The translations under genes were made by a program, and so were the position numbers. A stretch of 64,000 nucleotides of DNA from Lysinibacillus odysseyi 34hs-1 = NBRC 100172 (lineage in GTDB: Bacteria > Bacillota > Bacilli > Bacillales_A > Planococcaceae): contig NZ_BCVX01000001.1 in assembly GCF_001591965.1 (NCBI RefSeq), forward strand, positions 434,001 to 498,000. Reading direction: 5' to 3'. This document shows, piece after piece, positions 33,087-42,959 of the stretch. The first letter of the stretch is position 1; each line of letters begins with the position of its first letter. The notes under the pieces were generated by a model. The model did no database searches, had not been told where the DNA came from, and saw only the letters and a program-made list of their open reading frames with translations.

Positions 33087-33699
33087 CTGGAATAACGAAA
33101 AGATACAGCGGGGAATTGATGCCCATATTGCAACAAATCAATTATTTACTTCTGAATTAAAAGAGAACATTCAAAAAAGGGCATTGCAGCGTGAGCGCAC
33201 ATTACAGCGTAAACAGAGAGCCAAACGGAAAAGTTTCCTTATTTCAGTAGCCTGTAGTCTTACGATGACAACAGCTGTATTATTTTTTGTCTTACACCAA
33301 GCTGAGACACACCGACAAGTAGAGGAGCCCCCTGTCACTACAGCCAGCTCAACCGAAGCCATAGCCTTATTTTCTGAACTGATGAATAAAGCACTAAAAG
33401 GTTTTTCTGCTGTCGGAACAAACAACTTTGACATGATGAAGCAGTACTTTCATTCGGATGTGCTGTTGGATGAAGTAAATAAAACTGTTCAGTTTGCAGG
33501 AGATATTGAGCCGCTGCAAACTAACTATTTTCCAATAGCTGATCTAAAAGATATAGAGCTCCTCTCTGCTTTTGAACAAACGAAAACTGGAATGTATGTC
33601 ATGCTTCGGGTAGACTTTAACTCATTCGAAATTTACTTTCAGCGTGATCCATTAAATGAAGACGACTACCGTATTACAGCAATTGTTAACGCTAATTAG
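33079..33699 (+). CDS. Membrane-anchored partner of the ECF sigma factor (putative anti-sigma)
   Basis: About 206 residues. A basic cytosolic N terminus of 45 residues (QKRALQRERTLQRKQRAKRK) is followed by one membrane segment (SFLISVACSLTMTTAVLFFVL) and an extracytoplasmic domain of about 140 residues. Start ATG 33079 with AGGTG 6 bases upstream; coupled to the sigma gene. There is no zf-HC2 cysteine motif, so the anti-sigma role is inferred from operon structure. The outer domain resembles DUF4878/NTF2-like small folds only loosely. Confidence 0.65.
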   Translation: MNDWNNEKIQRGIDAHIATNQLFTSELKENIQKRALQRERTLQRKQRAKRKSFLISVACSLTMTTAVLFFVLHQAETHRQVEEPPVTTASSTEAIALFSELMNKALKGFSAVGTNNFDMMKQYFHSDVLLDEVNKTVQFAGDIEPLQTNYFPIADLKDIELLSAFEQTKTGMYVMLRVDFNSFEIYFQRDPLNEDDYRITAIVNAN

Positions 33700-33769
33700 C
33701 CACATTGTTCCTGTCATATACCGAGAAAGCTAACAGAGGCTTATTTTCTCGATTCCATACACGGCTTAT

Positions 33770-33797
33770 AAAAAACTCCCACCGAAGTGAGAGTTTT
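33770..33797. terminator. Bidirectional terminator
   Basis: AAAAACTCCCAC and GTGAGAGTTTTT form a hairpin with A-rich and T-rich flanks, between the converging anti-sigma and MFS genes. Confidence 0.8.
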
Positions 33798-33802
33798 TCC
33801 AC

Positions 33803-35212
33803 TTAATGACTCGGTCTGCTGTTTTTAATGAAGAAAGATCCGATCAAGCCTAAAACTGCGACAATCAATACAACGATAAAGGCGTGCTGGACACCGTACG
33901 CCAGCATATCAAGCGGCTGGCCGAAACCATGCTTTTCTGTATAGCTGTTTTGGCCGGCTGTAAACATCGTAATCGCCACGGCTGTACCGGCAGCCCCTGC
34001 CACCTGTGTCAAAGTATTCATCGCAGCTGAACCGTCAGCATATAGCTGAGGTGGCAATTGATTCATCGCATTTGTCTGGGACGGCATAATCGTCATTGAT
34101 ACGCCGACAAAGAAGATACATAATGTCCCGACAACCTGCCATACTGGCGTTGTGGAGGACAGGATCACTAACATTAAAATAGAGCCTATCGTGATAAGTG
34201 TATAGCCGATGCGGGTAAACACACGTGCCCCCACTTTATCAAAGTTTGAACCGACAATCGGCGACATAATGATATTTAAAATATTTGCCGGTAACATAAG
34301 TAGACCTGCCGCAACTGATGTATAGGCTAACACACTTTTCAAATACAGCGGGATTAAGATGGCTACTGATAAAATCATAAATAATGTTGCAACCATCAAT
34401 GCGGTACCTAAGGCGAACATTGGATATTTAAACACTTGCAAATTGATCATCGGTTCCGTCATGCTGAATTGGCGTAAAACAAATAAGACCAATGCTGCAA
34501 TCCCTACAACAAGCGGTATCCAAACAATCGGATCAGAGAATGAACGCTCTGCCAATGTAGCTAACGCATAAACAAATCCGCCAAACCCGATTGTTGAGAG
34601 CAGTAGTGAAATCACATCAATCTTGGGCTTTGTAATAGTAGAAACATTTTCCATTTTCGGCGCACCAATTAGTAATAATACAATATATAAACCAATCATG
34701 ATCCAGAAAATATAGTGCCAGCTTGAAGAGCTGATAATTAATCCCGCAAGCGTTGGTCCTAGTGCCGGACCTGCAGTTAATACTAGCCCAACGATCCCCA
34801 TTACAGGGCCCCGTTTTTCTACAGGGAATATCATAAGGATTACGCTAAACATTAATGGAAGGAAAATCCCCGTTCCAATTGCTTGAATTAAGCGCCCTAC
34901 CAATAATACGGTAAAGCTTGGAGAAACGGCAGCAAGGACTCCGCCAATTAACGAAATGACTAAAGCGCCTACAATTAACTGGCGCGTTGTAAACCAGCGA
35001 ACCAAATATGCTGATAGCGGTACTAAAATAGCTAAAACTAATAAATATCCGGTCGTTAGCCATTGGCCTGTTCCCGGGCCGATTTTAAAATCTGTCATGA
35101 TGTCTGTTAACGCCATGTTTAAAGCAGTTTCACCAAATAAACCGATGAACGATCCAAACATTAAGACAGCAGCCATCCATTTTGGACTTTTGACTTGTAA
35201 ATGTGATTGCAT
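33803..35212 (-). CDS. DHA2-family MFS drug exporter, 14 TM
   Basis: A 469-residue drug:H+ antiporter of the EmrB/QacA type. Fourteen hydrophobic segments, LNMALTDIMTDFKIGPGTGQWLTTGYLL at the N terminus (motif D1-like), and motif C GLVLTAGPALGPTLAGLI in helix 5, which marks antiporters. Start ATG 35212 with AGGAAG 7 bases upstream. Resembles Bacillus LmrB/YhcA/MdtP pumps. A TetR-type operator-like element lies in the promoter region, but no regulator gene is adjacent. Substrates cannot be predicted. Confidence 0.88.
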   Translation of the reverse strand: MQSHLQVKSPKWMAAVLMFGSFIGLFGETALNMALTDIMTDFKIGPGTGQWLTTGYLLVLAILVPLSAYLVRWFTTRQLIVGALVISLIGGVLAAVSPSFTVLLVGRLIQAIGTGIFLPLMFSVILMIFPVEKRGPVMGIVGLVLTAGPALGPTLAGLIISSSSWHYIFWIMIGLYIVLLLIGAPKMENVSTITKPKIDVISLLLSTIGFGGFVYALATLAERSFSDPIVWIPLVVGIAALVLFVLRQFSMTEPMINLQVFKYPMFALGTALMVATLFMILSVAILIPLYLKSVLAYTSVAAGLLMLPANILNIIMSPIVGSNFDKVGARVFTRIGYTLITIGSILMLVILSSTTPVWQVVGTLCIFFVGVSMTIMPSQTNAMNQLPPQLYADGSAAMNTLTQVAGAAGTAVAITMFTAGQNSYTEKHGFGQPLDMLAYGVQHAFIVVLIVAVLGLIGSFFIKNSRPSH

Positions 35213-35292
35213 GTGTAACTTCCTATTCTTTTTTAGATTTCCTGCAGTATAGAAGGATAAGGAATGGTTAACCATTTAACGCTGTTCCCTTA

Positions 35293-35308
35293 TATACCGA
35301 ACGGTCTA
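35293..35308. promoter_or_regulatory. TetR-type operator-like element before the drug exporter
   Basis: TATACCGAACGGTCTA: near-palindromic TA-ACCG/CGGT-TA arms of the kind bound by TetR-family repressors of Bacillus efflux pumps (LmrA/YxaF-like boxes). It lies about 80 bases upstream of the exporter start. Confidence 0.45.
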
Positions 35309-35339
35309 TTCGCTACTATAACAAAAAAAATCCTAGAAA

Positions 35340-35675
35340 TTCAATGCAAAATTTAACCCCTCCCATACCCAAAGACACATTTCCGTCACATTTAGATTCT
35401 TAACTTGGATATTTTCGGAAAATAAAAAGAGTTGTGTGAGCACCTTTGAATTATGTAAGCGACTTCATTTCAACCACTCTCATATTGCAATCGCGTGCTA
35501 ACAGTTCTTGTTCACTCAGATAGAATGGCTTCTATTTTTTCAAGTGCTTTTTTAGAAAATATATAAAATCATTATTCTAGTTACATGATATCCCTTTCAC
35601 TATTTATGTAGTTATTTATCAAAAATTAGAAAGAAAACAACTGTCTCTATGTATATCATTAGCATTAATTCAAAA
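35340..35675. other. Intergenic stretch, no gene seen
   Basis: AT-rich, with no frame of note, no repeats shared with the rest of the window and no RNA-like structure. Confidence 0.5.
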
Positions 35676-35718
35676 ATGGTGGAGAGGCTTTAAGCTGCAA
35701 AAGCATCCTCCCCACCAT
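35676..35718 (-). terminator. Terminator of the DUF6366 gene
   Basis: ATGGTGG...CCACCAT stem (35676-35682, 35712-35718) with inner AGGCTTT/AAAGCAT pairing, followed on the minus strand by TTTTTG. Confidence 0.75.
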
Positions 35719-35750
35719 TCAATATTGCATTTCCACAGGAATTTCCTACA

Positions 35751-35960
35751 TTAAAATAATAATTGGTAGATGAAATAACCTATAAGGAATACTGTTATTA
35801 ATACTCCGATACCCTTCCATCCCAAATCACCTGCTAGATCAGTTAGACTACCATTAGCAGCTCGATTAAAACCTTCCTGTAGTGAGCCGGCAGTGTTACT
35901 TTTCAATTCCTTCTGTCTTAGTCTTTCCCTCTCCTCTGCAGGCTGCTCTTTTCTTTCCAA
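35751..35960 (-). CDS. DUF6366-type small membrane protein
   Basis: A 69-residue protein. Charged N terminus (ERKEQPAEERERLRQKELKSN), then the family-like stretch GSLTDLAGDLGWKGIGVL running into a single C-terminal membrane helix. The SLxDLxGxLGWKGxG signature is that of DUF6366, unknown function, common in Bacillaceae. TTG start at 35960 with GGGGGAAGG just upstream. Confidence 0.7.
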   Translation of the reverse strand: MERKEQPAEERERLRQKELKSNTAGSLQEGFNRAANGSLTDLAGDLGWKGIGVLITVFLIGYFIYQLLF

Positions 35961-36088
35961 TCGCCTTCCCCCTCTTTTGACTGGCCTTCTCCGGCTATTG
36001 TTATCATTTCTTTTTCCTACAAGTTTGAAAAATGGGAGTTTTATTCAAGCTAGGCTTTATAAGTAGATTATCGCTTAACATACCCTCT

Positions 36089-36628
36089 TTAGGATAATTT
36101 GTTTCTAATTCGATGCAGGAACGACAGGGTCGCCATAAATATAGTTACTCCCCATAAAAACAATCCTCCGTACGTTACCACATACACCCAACCGGCTAAT
36201 CCTTCTGCGTATCCTTTTGGAAGCACTCCTAAAAACTGAAGAGCTGTCAAGAAACTGACTAGAACCGTTAATGCGCCGACAGACCATCCTGATATGATTA
36301 ATAACCATTTTGGAAATTTCTCTCCCCAGGAAGTCACGAAGGTTAATGCATATAAAGATGCCAGTACTGCCAGGACAGCTGTGAAATCTATACCGTGGGT
36401 GTATAGTGTGTATAAAAAAGCAGATCCTTCCTTCAATGCGGCGCCAAAGTCTGCTACACTTTGCACAGCTTGTTTTGTTGTAAGCCCTACAGTTGATCCC
36501 CATGCCCACAGTGATTTTAAAATTGCATACGGCAATAGAGCAAGGGTAGCAACATAGCCCCATCCCTTAGTCACATAAATTTTATCAGGCGTATCTGTCC
36601 TTATACTTTTCTCATATTTCAAACCCAA
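36089..36628 (-). CDS. Multi-pass membrane protein of unknown function
   Basis: About 179 residues with four membrane segments (about 25-45, 73-97, 108-132 and 140-165 in this numbering). I place the start at TTG 36628 because the strong site AAAGGAGAAGGGAG ends 8 bases upstream. The frame continues open to an ATG at 36760, adding 44 hydrophilic residues with no membrane segment and no ribosome binding site there. Distinctive segment: DKIYVTKGWGYVATLALLPY. No family recognised and no informative neighbours. Confidence 0.6.
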   Translation of the reverse strand: MGLKYEKSIRTDTPDKIYVTKGWGYVATLALLPYAILKSLWAWGSTVGLTTKQAVQSVADFGAALKEGSAFLYTLYTHGIDFTAVLAVLASLYALTFVTSWGEKFPKWLLIISGWSVGALTVLVSFLTALQFLGVLPKGYAEGLAGWVYVVTYGGLFLWGVTIFMATLSFLHRIRNKLS

Positions 36629-36760
36629 AAGACATTCTCCCTTCTCCTTTGAGCAATGAAGTCCATTAGCTTTAAAGTCTACATTAAAAACTAAGTCTTC
36701 AAAAACTATAAGCAGGTTCCTCCTACTTTTTATATCCTCTAAGCAGATTACATTGCACAC

Positions 36761-37124
36761 ACTTTCCGATTGATTCTGGATATACTTTTTAATTGTATCT
36801 ATTTATCGTGGAGAAAGGCTTATGGAATAAATTGTATTTCCGAAACCGTTCATATAAACTCCTTCCTGATTTGAGCCCATAGTCTGTTTGTTCAATAGTA
36901 TGGTCCGTTTTTTAAACAAATTTATTTCCCTTACACTTAATACCGCAGTCTTCCAGCCGCTAATTCAAATATAACAAAACGGCCAAAAACCGTTCAGTGT
37001 TAATGTTAAATATTGTATAGGATTGTCTTAAATCATCTCCTTCTTTCAATGACTAGGTCATTAGACCAATTCGGTGTAGTCACTTTTCATACAGTACAAT
37101 ATCCGAAGAAGAAGGAGCGATAAC
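36761..37124. other. Intergenic stretch with possible sporulation-type promoter
   Basis: About 360 bases without a gene. A CATACAGTA at 37088-37096 fits the -10 region of SigE/SigK promoters (CATA-N3-TA), 29 bases before the GFPGG-repeat gene, but no convincing -35 is seen. A small AACGG/CCGTT hairpin lies near 36980. Confidence 0.4.
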
Positions 37125-37739
37125 ATGACTTTTCCCCCAAACGGATTCCCAGGCGGATTCCAGGGAGGGTTTCCAGGTGGAATGCCTAGTGGAATGCCGG
37201 GTGGATTCCCAGGCGGCGGCCAAGGCGGATTCCCAGGTGGATTCCCAGGTGGCGGCCAAGGCGGGTTCCCAGGTGGATTCCCAGGTGGCGGCCAAGGCGG
37301 GTTCCCGGGTGGATTCCCAGGCGGCGGCCAAGGCGGGTTCCCGGGCAGCTTCCCAGGCGGCGGCCAAGGCGGGTTCCCAGGTGGGTTCCCAGGCGGCGGC
37401 CAAGGCGGGTTCCCAGGTGGATTCCCAGGCGGCGGCCAAGGACAGGGCAGCTCAACAACCCCTCCGCCTCCATCCCAGCAAACTATTAATCGATATCAAA
37501 GTATAAGGCAAAACCCTGCTCAAGCACAAAGTATGCTGCAGCAAGGTGGTCAAAGCGGCATTACAAGATTCGCAGCAGGCTGTGATGGCAGATGGACGAT
37601 CGTTCTCCTGCGCAATGGCCAGCTATTTTTAATGTATGTGCTTTCCTCAAATGTAACGGGTAACACAACAGGTATTATTTGGCCAAATTATACTTTTGGC
37701 TCATTCCCATCCTCAGCGATTGCAGCTTACTCTTGCTAG
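37125..37739 (+). CDS. Glycine-rich GFPGG-repeat protein
   Basis: A 204-residue protein in three parts: an irregular Gly/Phe/Pro region (1-33), six exact or near-exact 12-residue repeats GGFPGGFPGGGQ (34-105; one copy has GSF), and after a Ser/Thr/Pro linker a folded C-terminal domain of about 85 residues (RFAAGCDGRWTIVLLRNGQLFLMYVL to the terminal C204). No signal peptide. GGAG precedes ATG 37125. Low-complexity Gly/Pro repeats with a folded cap suggest a spore-coat or other surface structural protein, in line with the sporulation-like -10 upstream, but this is inference. Confidence 0.75.
   Translation: MTFPPNGFPGGFQGGFPGGMPSGMPGGFPGGGQGGFPGGFPGGGQGGFPGGFPGGGQGGFPGGFPGGGQGGFPGSFPGGGQGGFPGGFPGGGQGGFPGGFPGGGQGQGSSTTPPPPSQQTINRYQSIRQNPAQAQSMLQQGGQSGITRFAAGCDGRWTIVLLRNGQLFLMYVLSSNVTGNTTGIIWPNYTFGSFPSSAIAAYSC
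37224..37439 (+). repeat. 36-bp in-frame tandem repeat, six units
   Basis: Six consecutive 36-base units (GGCGGCCAAGGCGGGTTCCC... type) encoding GGFPGGFPGGGQ. The units differ mainly at third positions and in one Gly-to-Ser change, which points to unit duplication. Copy number may vary between strains. Confidence 0.9.
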
Positions 37740-37771
37740 CAGAATGTTAGGTGTCCCGTTTTATACCGTCA

Positions 37772-37802
37772 AAAAAAGCTGTCCATTTAGGATAGCTTTT
37801 TT
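37772..37802 (+). terminator. Terminator after the GFPGG gene
   Basis: AAAGCTGTCC/GGATAGCTTT stem with an ATTTA loop, flanked by A7 and TTTTTTG. Confidence 0.85.
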
Positions 37803-38075
37803 GTTTTTAAAGTAACAAACCATTCTTTTAGAGCCATAACGCCAAATTGCTCCTTCAGCCCAGAAGCACTCCTCTCTTTACATTTACCGTATTATTTTTC
37901 TCTCCTTTTAAATGTGTCTTTCTGTACTTCCTCACACCCAGCTTTAGGAGAACATTGATTTTTATCAAGAAAATATTAATTAGCCCTAAAAATGTGTAAC
38001 CAAATATTCCTTTTCCTTGGGTAATTGTATATAATTTATAAGTCTTGTATAGGAAAGAAGAAGGGGAATGGATAA

Positions 38076-40196
38076 ATGAAAAGAAAAAATAGTATCGTTT
38101 TTAAACTCTCGGCTTTAATTATAGGTATTTTCACAGTACTATTTGTTGTCTTTGCTTTAATGACGAGTATAACTACCCATAAAGAAACGGTAAAAAGTGC
38201 GGAGGAATTTGCCGTTACTGATACGGAACGTGTCGCATTAAGACTAAGTCAGCAGTTCAGGCAGGTCGATGAATCGTTAACGACAACAAAGAATGTTTTA
38301 GAAACGTTATATGCAGAGAAAAAACTTCGGGCAGCAGAGATTCTTACAATCTTAGAGGCAAATTTAGAAGGAAGCCCGAATGCTGTTGGGATGTCTATTA
38401 TTTTTGAAAAAGACGCACTGACAATAAACCCGCTCTCTACTGAGGAGCAACAACTCATTGATCCACAAGGAAGGTTTGCTGCTTATTTACAAAAGACAAG
38501 AAACGGTTACGAGCTAAACCCTGCATCAGATTACGATAAACCTGGCCTGGGGGACTGGTATTTAGTTCCTAAAAGCGAAAAAAAGCCAGTATTTCAAGAA
38601 CCGGTTACATATAATATAGATGACAAAGAAGGCACTATGACGATGCTGTCCGTCCCTCTTTTAACAAAGGACGGAAAATTCCTCGGTGTACTGATGGCCA
38701 GTATTTCACTAAATTTCTTAACAGATTTAACAGAGGAAATTACGCCTGCTGGAGGATACGCTAGTGTCATTTCAAATGATGGAACAGTCATTGCCAACAG
38801 CTTGAAGGATGCGATGAACGGGACAAATATGAAGGATGCGATCGATTGGAAACCGGTCAAGGATGCGATAGACCGCGGGGAAACGACATCTGTATACGTG
38901 GATTCTAAAAGCTTTAATGAACGTGCTTTCAATTCATTTGCACCGATTCAACTGGACGGTTTTGATGAAACATGGACAATTCAAACAGTTCTGCCTCGCT
39001 CGGTAATTATTGAGCCTTTCGAAAAAATCGCTATTATAACAATCTTTGGCGGTCTTGTTATTATGCTGCTGATGGGGCTTTCAACAGCTTGGTTTATTAA
39101 CCGTCATATCAAGCCGCTTACAAGTGTCCAAAAATCAATGGAGCATGCAGCAGCTGGTGATTTAACGGAAAAGGTTGATACGGCACGTCTGAAACAGGAC
39201 GAAATAGGCTCTGTTGCCACATCATATAACTATATGCTGGACCAGACGAATCAAGCACTTGCTGAAGTACTGGAAGCATCTTCGCGGCTCACTGATTCCT
39301 CCGCGATTGTCAATCATGCATTTGAAGAAATTGTCGCTTCCAGCCAGGAGGTTTCCGCGGCGATAGGAGAAATTGCATTAGGTGCATCGAAGCAATCAGA
39401 AGATACAGAGGAAACAAGCGAGCAAATTGGCAGACTTGCAGATCAAATTACGTCTATCTCCACTCTTTCAGATACGATGGATCACTTATCTCAGCAAAGT
39501 GTCCAATCGACTCAGAACGGGCTGGAGCAGGTTGCGCGTCTTCGTGAACAAAATGAGGTTGCCAATCAAATGAATGAACAAGTTGAACAACAGATACATG
39601 CTTTGACTGATAAAATTGCGGGCATTAATCAAATCATTACTTCTATCCAAGACATTACAGCTCAGACAAATCTACTTGCATTAAATGCAAGTATTGAAGC
39701 GGCACGTGCCGGTGAACATGGAAAAGGCTTTGCTGTTGTAGCTGAGGAAGTACGCAAGCTGGCAGAGCAATCCAGCAATGAAACAAGCACCATCCAAAAA
39801 ACTGTCCACGAAATTTTAGAGCAGTCGAAAGCAACAATTGAAGTAGTAAATGAGAACACTAAATCGATGAAAGACCAAAATGAATCTGTTGCAAGTACAG
39901 GTCAATCCTTTACTCGAAATGCCGAACTGACAGAAGAAATGAATAATATCATCGCAGAACTATCTGCCAAGCTCGCTGAGATGGTCGCAAACAAAGACCA
40001 GGCTATTTTCGCCATCCAGAGTGTTTCAGCCATCTCAGAGGAGACAGCTGCTTCTGCTGAGGAAGTAAGTGCCTCTTCTGTCGCACAGCAGGATGAATTA
40101 CAAAAAGTAGCGGAATCTGTTCACCACCTGACACGTATTTCGTTGGAATTAAAGCAGATTGTTGAGCGTTTCAAGCTCGCTGAAGGCAAAGAGTAA
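38076..40196 (+). CDS. Methyl-accepting chemotaxis protein, dCache type
   Basis: A 706-residue transmembrane chemoreceptor. TM1 about 8-30, extracellular double-Cache-like domain about 38-310 ([37 protein letters not shown]), TM2 about 318-340, HAMP about 342-395 ([27 protein letters not shown]), then a long cytosolic MA domain with the hairpin tip [25 protein letters not shown]. It would signal through CheA/CheW. dCache domains usually bind amino acids or other small organics; ligand unknown. Start ATG 38076 preceded by GGGGAA. Single gene with strong terminator. Confidence 0.92.
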   Translation: MKRKNSIVFKLSALIIGIFTVLFVVFALMTSITTHKETVKSAEEFAVTDTERVALRLSQQFRQVDESLTTTKNVLETLYAEKKLRAAEILTILEANLEGSPNAVGMSIIFEKDALTINPLSTEEQQLIDPQGRFAAYLQKTRNGYELNPASDYDKPGLGDWYLVPKSEKKPVFQEPVTYNIDDKEGTMTMLSVPLLTKDGKFLGVLMASISLNFLTDLTEEITPAGGYASVISNDGTVIANSLKDAMNGTNMKDAIDWKPVKDAIDRGETTSVYVDSKSFNERAFNSFAPIQLDGFDETWTIQTVLPRSVIIEPFEKIAIITIFGGLVIMLLMGLSTAWFINRHIKPLTSVQKSMEHAAAGDLTEKVDTARLKQDEIGSVATSYNYMLDQTNQALAEVLEASSRLTDSSAIVNHAFEEIVASSQEVSAAIGEIALGASKQSEDTEETSEQIGRLADQITSISTLSDTMDHLSQQSVQSTQNGLEQVARLREQNEVANQMNEQVEQQIHALTDKIAGINQIITSIQDITAQTNLLALNASIEAARAGEHGKGFAVVAEEVRKLAEQSSNETSTIQKTVHEILEQSKATIEVVNENTKSMKDQNESVASTGQSFTRNAELTEEMNNIIAELSAKLAEMVANKDQAIFAIQSVSAISEETAASAEEVSASSVAQQDELQKVAESVHHLTRISLELKQIVERFKLAEGKE

Positions 40197-40262
40197 ACTT
40201 AGATACCGTCATAGTGAAATAGCTTCCTATGGGTTTCATCAGATGAAGACATATAGTAACGA

Positions 40263-40300
40263 ACCAGCTGCCATTTTTGGAGCAGCTGGTTTGTTTTTTC
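40263..40300 (+). terminator. Terminator of the chemoreceptor gene
   Basis: Stem ACCAGCTGC/GCAGCTGGT (40263-40271, 40282-40290), then TTGTTTTTTC. Confidence 0.9.
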
Positions 40301-40481
40301 GTTAGACAGCCAATCGATTATCATTTATCCATATTTTCATTATGAGGACTGCCTGGTTTAGAATCCCTCCCCTTTCGTTTAAAGCAGGAAACCAAAACAG
40401 GCATGTTTTCCCAAAAAACTTGAAACTATTCGTCGCTCTTATCCGTAAGTAAATGGAAGACAGCAAGAAAAGGAGTATTGT

Positions 40482-40967
40482 ATGGACGTTACATATTATA
40501 AAATCTCAGAGAAAACCTCTAAAATCCGTAATATAAGCGAGGTGATCACATCTGTTCTAGCAATCATTGTTTTAGGAGTATTACGTATTTGTACCGTTAT
40601 GTTTTCCTGGTGGAGCTGGGTTGATTATGTTCTATACGGCTTGTTTGCCATTACTGTGTTAGGCGCATTATGGTCGATAGTGATCGAACACCCGCTTTTT
40701 TATAAAACATTCCGTTATGGGATGACAGACGATTATCTCTTTATTAAAAGCGGTATCTTTACCATTTCGGAAACAGTCGTGCCAATGGCAAAGATTCAGT
40801 CAATCGATTTAAATCAAGGCATTCTTATGCGTAAATTCAATGTTTTTTCGGTTACTGTGACAACGATGAAAGGCCACCATACCATTCCCTATTTAGAGGA
40901 ATCGGTCGCAAAACATATACGCGAGGAAATTGCGAAGCTGGCCCGGCTAAAGGAGCTGGATGAATAA
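40482..40967 (+). CDS. ydbS: Bacterial PH-domain membrane protein YdbS
   Basis: A 161-residue protein with two membrane helices (about 25-42 and 49-68) followed by one bPH2 (DUF304) domain (YGMTDDYLFIKSGIFTISETVVPMAKIQSIDLNQGILMRKF). Same size and order as B. subtilis YdbS. It overlaps the ydbT start by one base (TAATG type), so the two are co-translated. In B. subtilis the YdbST pair contributes to resistance to Bacillus antimicrobial peptides and is SigW-controlled; the same role here is inference. AAAGGAG precedes ATG 40482. Confidence 0.88.
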   Translation: MDVTYYKISEKTSKIRNISEVITSVLAIIVLGVLRICTVMFSWWSWVDYVLYGLFAITVLGALWSIVIEHPLFYKTFRYGMTDDYLFIKSGIFTISETVVPMAKIQSIDLNQGILMRKFNVFSVTVTTMKGHHTIPYLEESVAKHIREEIAKLARLKELDE

Positions 40968-42409
40968 TGACTTTCCGATATCCGAAAATAAAACTACTAT
41001 ATGATGTCATTTCATTGATTCAAGGCTGGCTCTTCCCTATCTTTTTCTTTTATATTGTCAGGTTTACTAGCGACGGGACATTCTGGATTACCTTAAAAAT
41101 CTTGCTTGGTATTGTGTTAATAGTGGGATTATTTAACCGCTTCGGAGAGACGTTGTTTACACATGTGGAATTCTTGGATGAAGGGGCGCACGTTTATACA
41201 GGCGTATTTTCTAAAAAAGAACGCTTTGTACCAAAGGAAAAATTCGAAAACATTCAAACTTCCGCATCCATTATTCAAAAAATCTTCCGCGCAGCTCAAG
41301 TAACGATGGAAACAGGAGACGCAACAGGTGATATTGAACTTACGTTTGTACCGCAGCGCTTCGTTCCTACGCTGGAGTCTTATATATTGACCGCAAACGT
41401 CAGACCAAGTGAAGAAAATGAGATTGAGCCTGAAACACAACAAGTAGACAAGCCCGTCCGGACGACGTTATTTACGCCGTCCACAACAGATTTACTAAAG
41501 GCATCCTTGACTTCCTTTAGCTTTTTGGCGATCTTCCCGGTTATTGCCTCGCTATGGTCTGACTGGAAGGTTGGTGAGTGGCTGCCATTTGAAGTTTCGG
41601 CACTTCCACTGGCGCTGATCATCATCCTTATTGTTTTATTTGTGATTCTTGCCATTGCATTCGGTATTTTCAAAACGTTCAATGCCTATTACCGTTATGA
41701 TATTTCGATGGATGATGAGCGTATTTATGTAAAGAAGGGCTGGCTATCTTCCCAAAGCTTTTCCATCCGGAAAGAAAAGGTACAGGCCGTTATTTATAAG
41801 CAAAGCCTTTACCAGCGTTTATTAAAGGTGACGACTATCCGCCTAATTTCTACCGGAGAAATACTTGCTTCCGAAGAACAGCAGATTAATGAATTTTTCC
41901 CGTATTTACCGACAGCAAAAGCAAACGAGCTTATCGCACAAATGCTGCCGCATTTTACTCGGCAGCAGCCGGAACACCAGGCGAGCAACAAAGCAAAAGC
42001 CTTAATTTTTTTTCGACTTCCGATTTTTAGCTTCGTTGTACTACTCGGCGCATTTTGGAAGGACATCTTTTTCTACTTGGCAGCCGTTACACTTTTATAT
42101 ACTTATATAGCCCGCTATTTACAATATAGCCATTTATCGTTTGCGATGAATGAACGCCACTTACAAATTACAACCGGCGCTTTTACAATTGAAACAATTG
42201 TGACGAACCGACCGAAGCTCATCGAAATGGAATGTAAAAGCTCTACGTTACAGCGGCGTTTTAACGTCATGGACATTCATGTTGCAAACCGTGCCAAGCC
42301 GATTCATATTAGTACACTGCAGGATATCGATGAAGCATTCCGCACGGTCTTTATGCAATGGTTTGAAGCGCGTAAGCATGATATACATTATGAGCGGCCT
42401 TCAAGCTAA
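40967..42409 (+). CDS. ydbT: Bacterial PH-domain membrane protein YdbT
   Basis: A 480-residue partner of YdbS. It contains three bPH2 repeats, each recognisable by a FxxxxxxVPxxKIQ-like strand pair (KKERFVPKEKFENIQTS near residue 83; IRKEKVQAVIYKQSLYQRL near 265; a last one near 405 ending RRFNVMDIHV), separated by membrane helices at about 15-52, 180-200, 210-230 and 345-380. Architecture and length match YdbT (493 in B. subtilis). Likely complex partner of YdbS in envelope stress defence. Confidence 0.88.
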   Translation: MTFRYPKIKLLYDVISLIQGWLFPIFFFYIVRFTSDGTFWITLKILLGIVLIVGLFNRFGETLFTHVEFLDEGAHVYTGVFSKKERFVPKEKFENIQTSASIIQKIFRAAQVTMETGDATGDIELTFVPQRFVPTLESYILTANVRPSEENEIEPETQQVDKPVRTTLFTPSTTDLLKASLTSFSFLAIFPVIASLWSDWKVGEWLPFEVSALPLALIIILIVLFVILAIAFGIFKTFNAYYRYDISMDDERIYVKKGWLSSQSFSIRKEKVQAVIYKQSLYQRLLKVTTIRLISTGEILASEEQQINEFFPYLPTAKANELIAQMLPHFTRQQPEHQASNKAKALIFFRLPIFSFVVLLGAFWKDIFFYLAAVTLLYTYIARYLQYSHLSFAMNERHLQITTGAFTIETIVTNRPKLIEMECKSSTLQRRFNVMDIHVANRAKPIHISTLQDIDEAFRTVFMQWFEARKHDIHYERPSS

Positions 42410-42536
42410 ATAAGAACATATAACAAAAACGCTCACCCACATAAGTTCAACATAAAACTGCTAGTTTGCTACCGATTGATTGTATCTTTTGAAAAAGTTG
42501 AATTGTAATTTACGATCAAGCCTTAATTTCCAAATA

Positions 42537-42580
42537 AACCCCTCGTATTTTAACCCACATTTGATTAAAATACGGGGGTT
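42537..42580 (+). terminator. Strong hairpin downstream of ydbT
   Basis: AACCCC-CGTATTTTAA paired with TTAAAATACGGGGGTT, followed by ATCTGTTTCT. It is 130 bases after ydbT and 90 bases beyond the convergent small membrane gene, so it may serve either. Confidence 0.65.
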
Positions 42581-42669
42581 ATCTGTTTCTCGCTTTTTAT
42601 TAGAAAGACCAATTACAGAATATAAATTTAAAACAAAAACATTCACCATTTGAACCCGAAAGCTCAAAC

Positions 42670-42939
42670 TTACTCTTTAAAAGTCTTCGCATACTCATAT
42701 CCTACTATTATCAGCCCTAATACTGTCAATATTATGCCTATAGCAAAGGGAAGCCCTAAAAATAATGACTGTGCAACTTCATTGCCATATTGCTTCTCCC
42801 CAAAAATGACATACCATAATTTCGATTTTCCGGTCCATCCTGTAATACTAGTTGCATATATAGCGCCTGAAATGATAATTGCTGAGGTCATTATTAAACC
42901 ACCCAGCATGATAAATCCACCGATGATCGTTCTTTTCAA
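42670..42939 (-). CDS. Small two-TM membrane protein, 89 aa
   Basis: Two membrane helices (about 4-28 and 60-82) with a short loop containing WTGKSKLWYVIFGEKQYG. Starts with TTG 42939, supported by GGGAGGAG 6 bases upstream. No family recognised. It lies beside decayed genes but is itself intact. Confidence 0.65.
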   Translation of the reverse strand: MKRTIIGGFIMLGGLIMTSAIIISGAIYATSITGWTGKSKLWYVIFGEKQYGNEVAQSLFLGLPFAIGIILTVLGLIIVGYEYAKTFKE

Positions 42940-42959
42940 GCATTTCTCCTCCCAGCTGT

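Noticed and set aside
37224-37439. CRISPR-like array
   Set aside because: The units are contiguous and in frame with no unique spacers; a coding tandem repeat explains them.
37080-37473. Long minus-strand frames opposite the GFPGG gene (AWEP- or RRLG-rich)
   Set aside because: They are mirror images of the 36-base tandem repeat, have no ribosome binding site, and vary exactly with the repeat unit.
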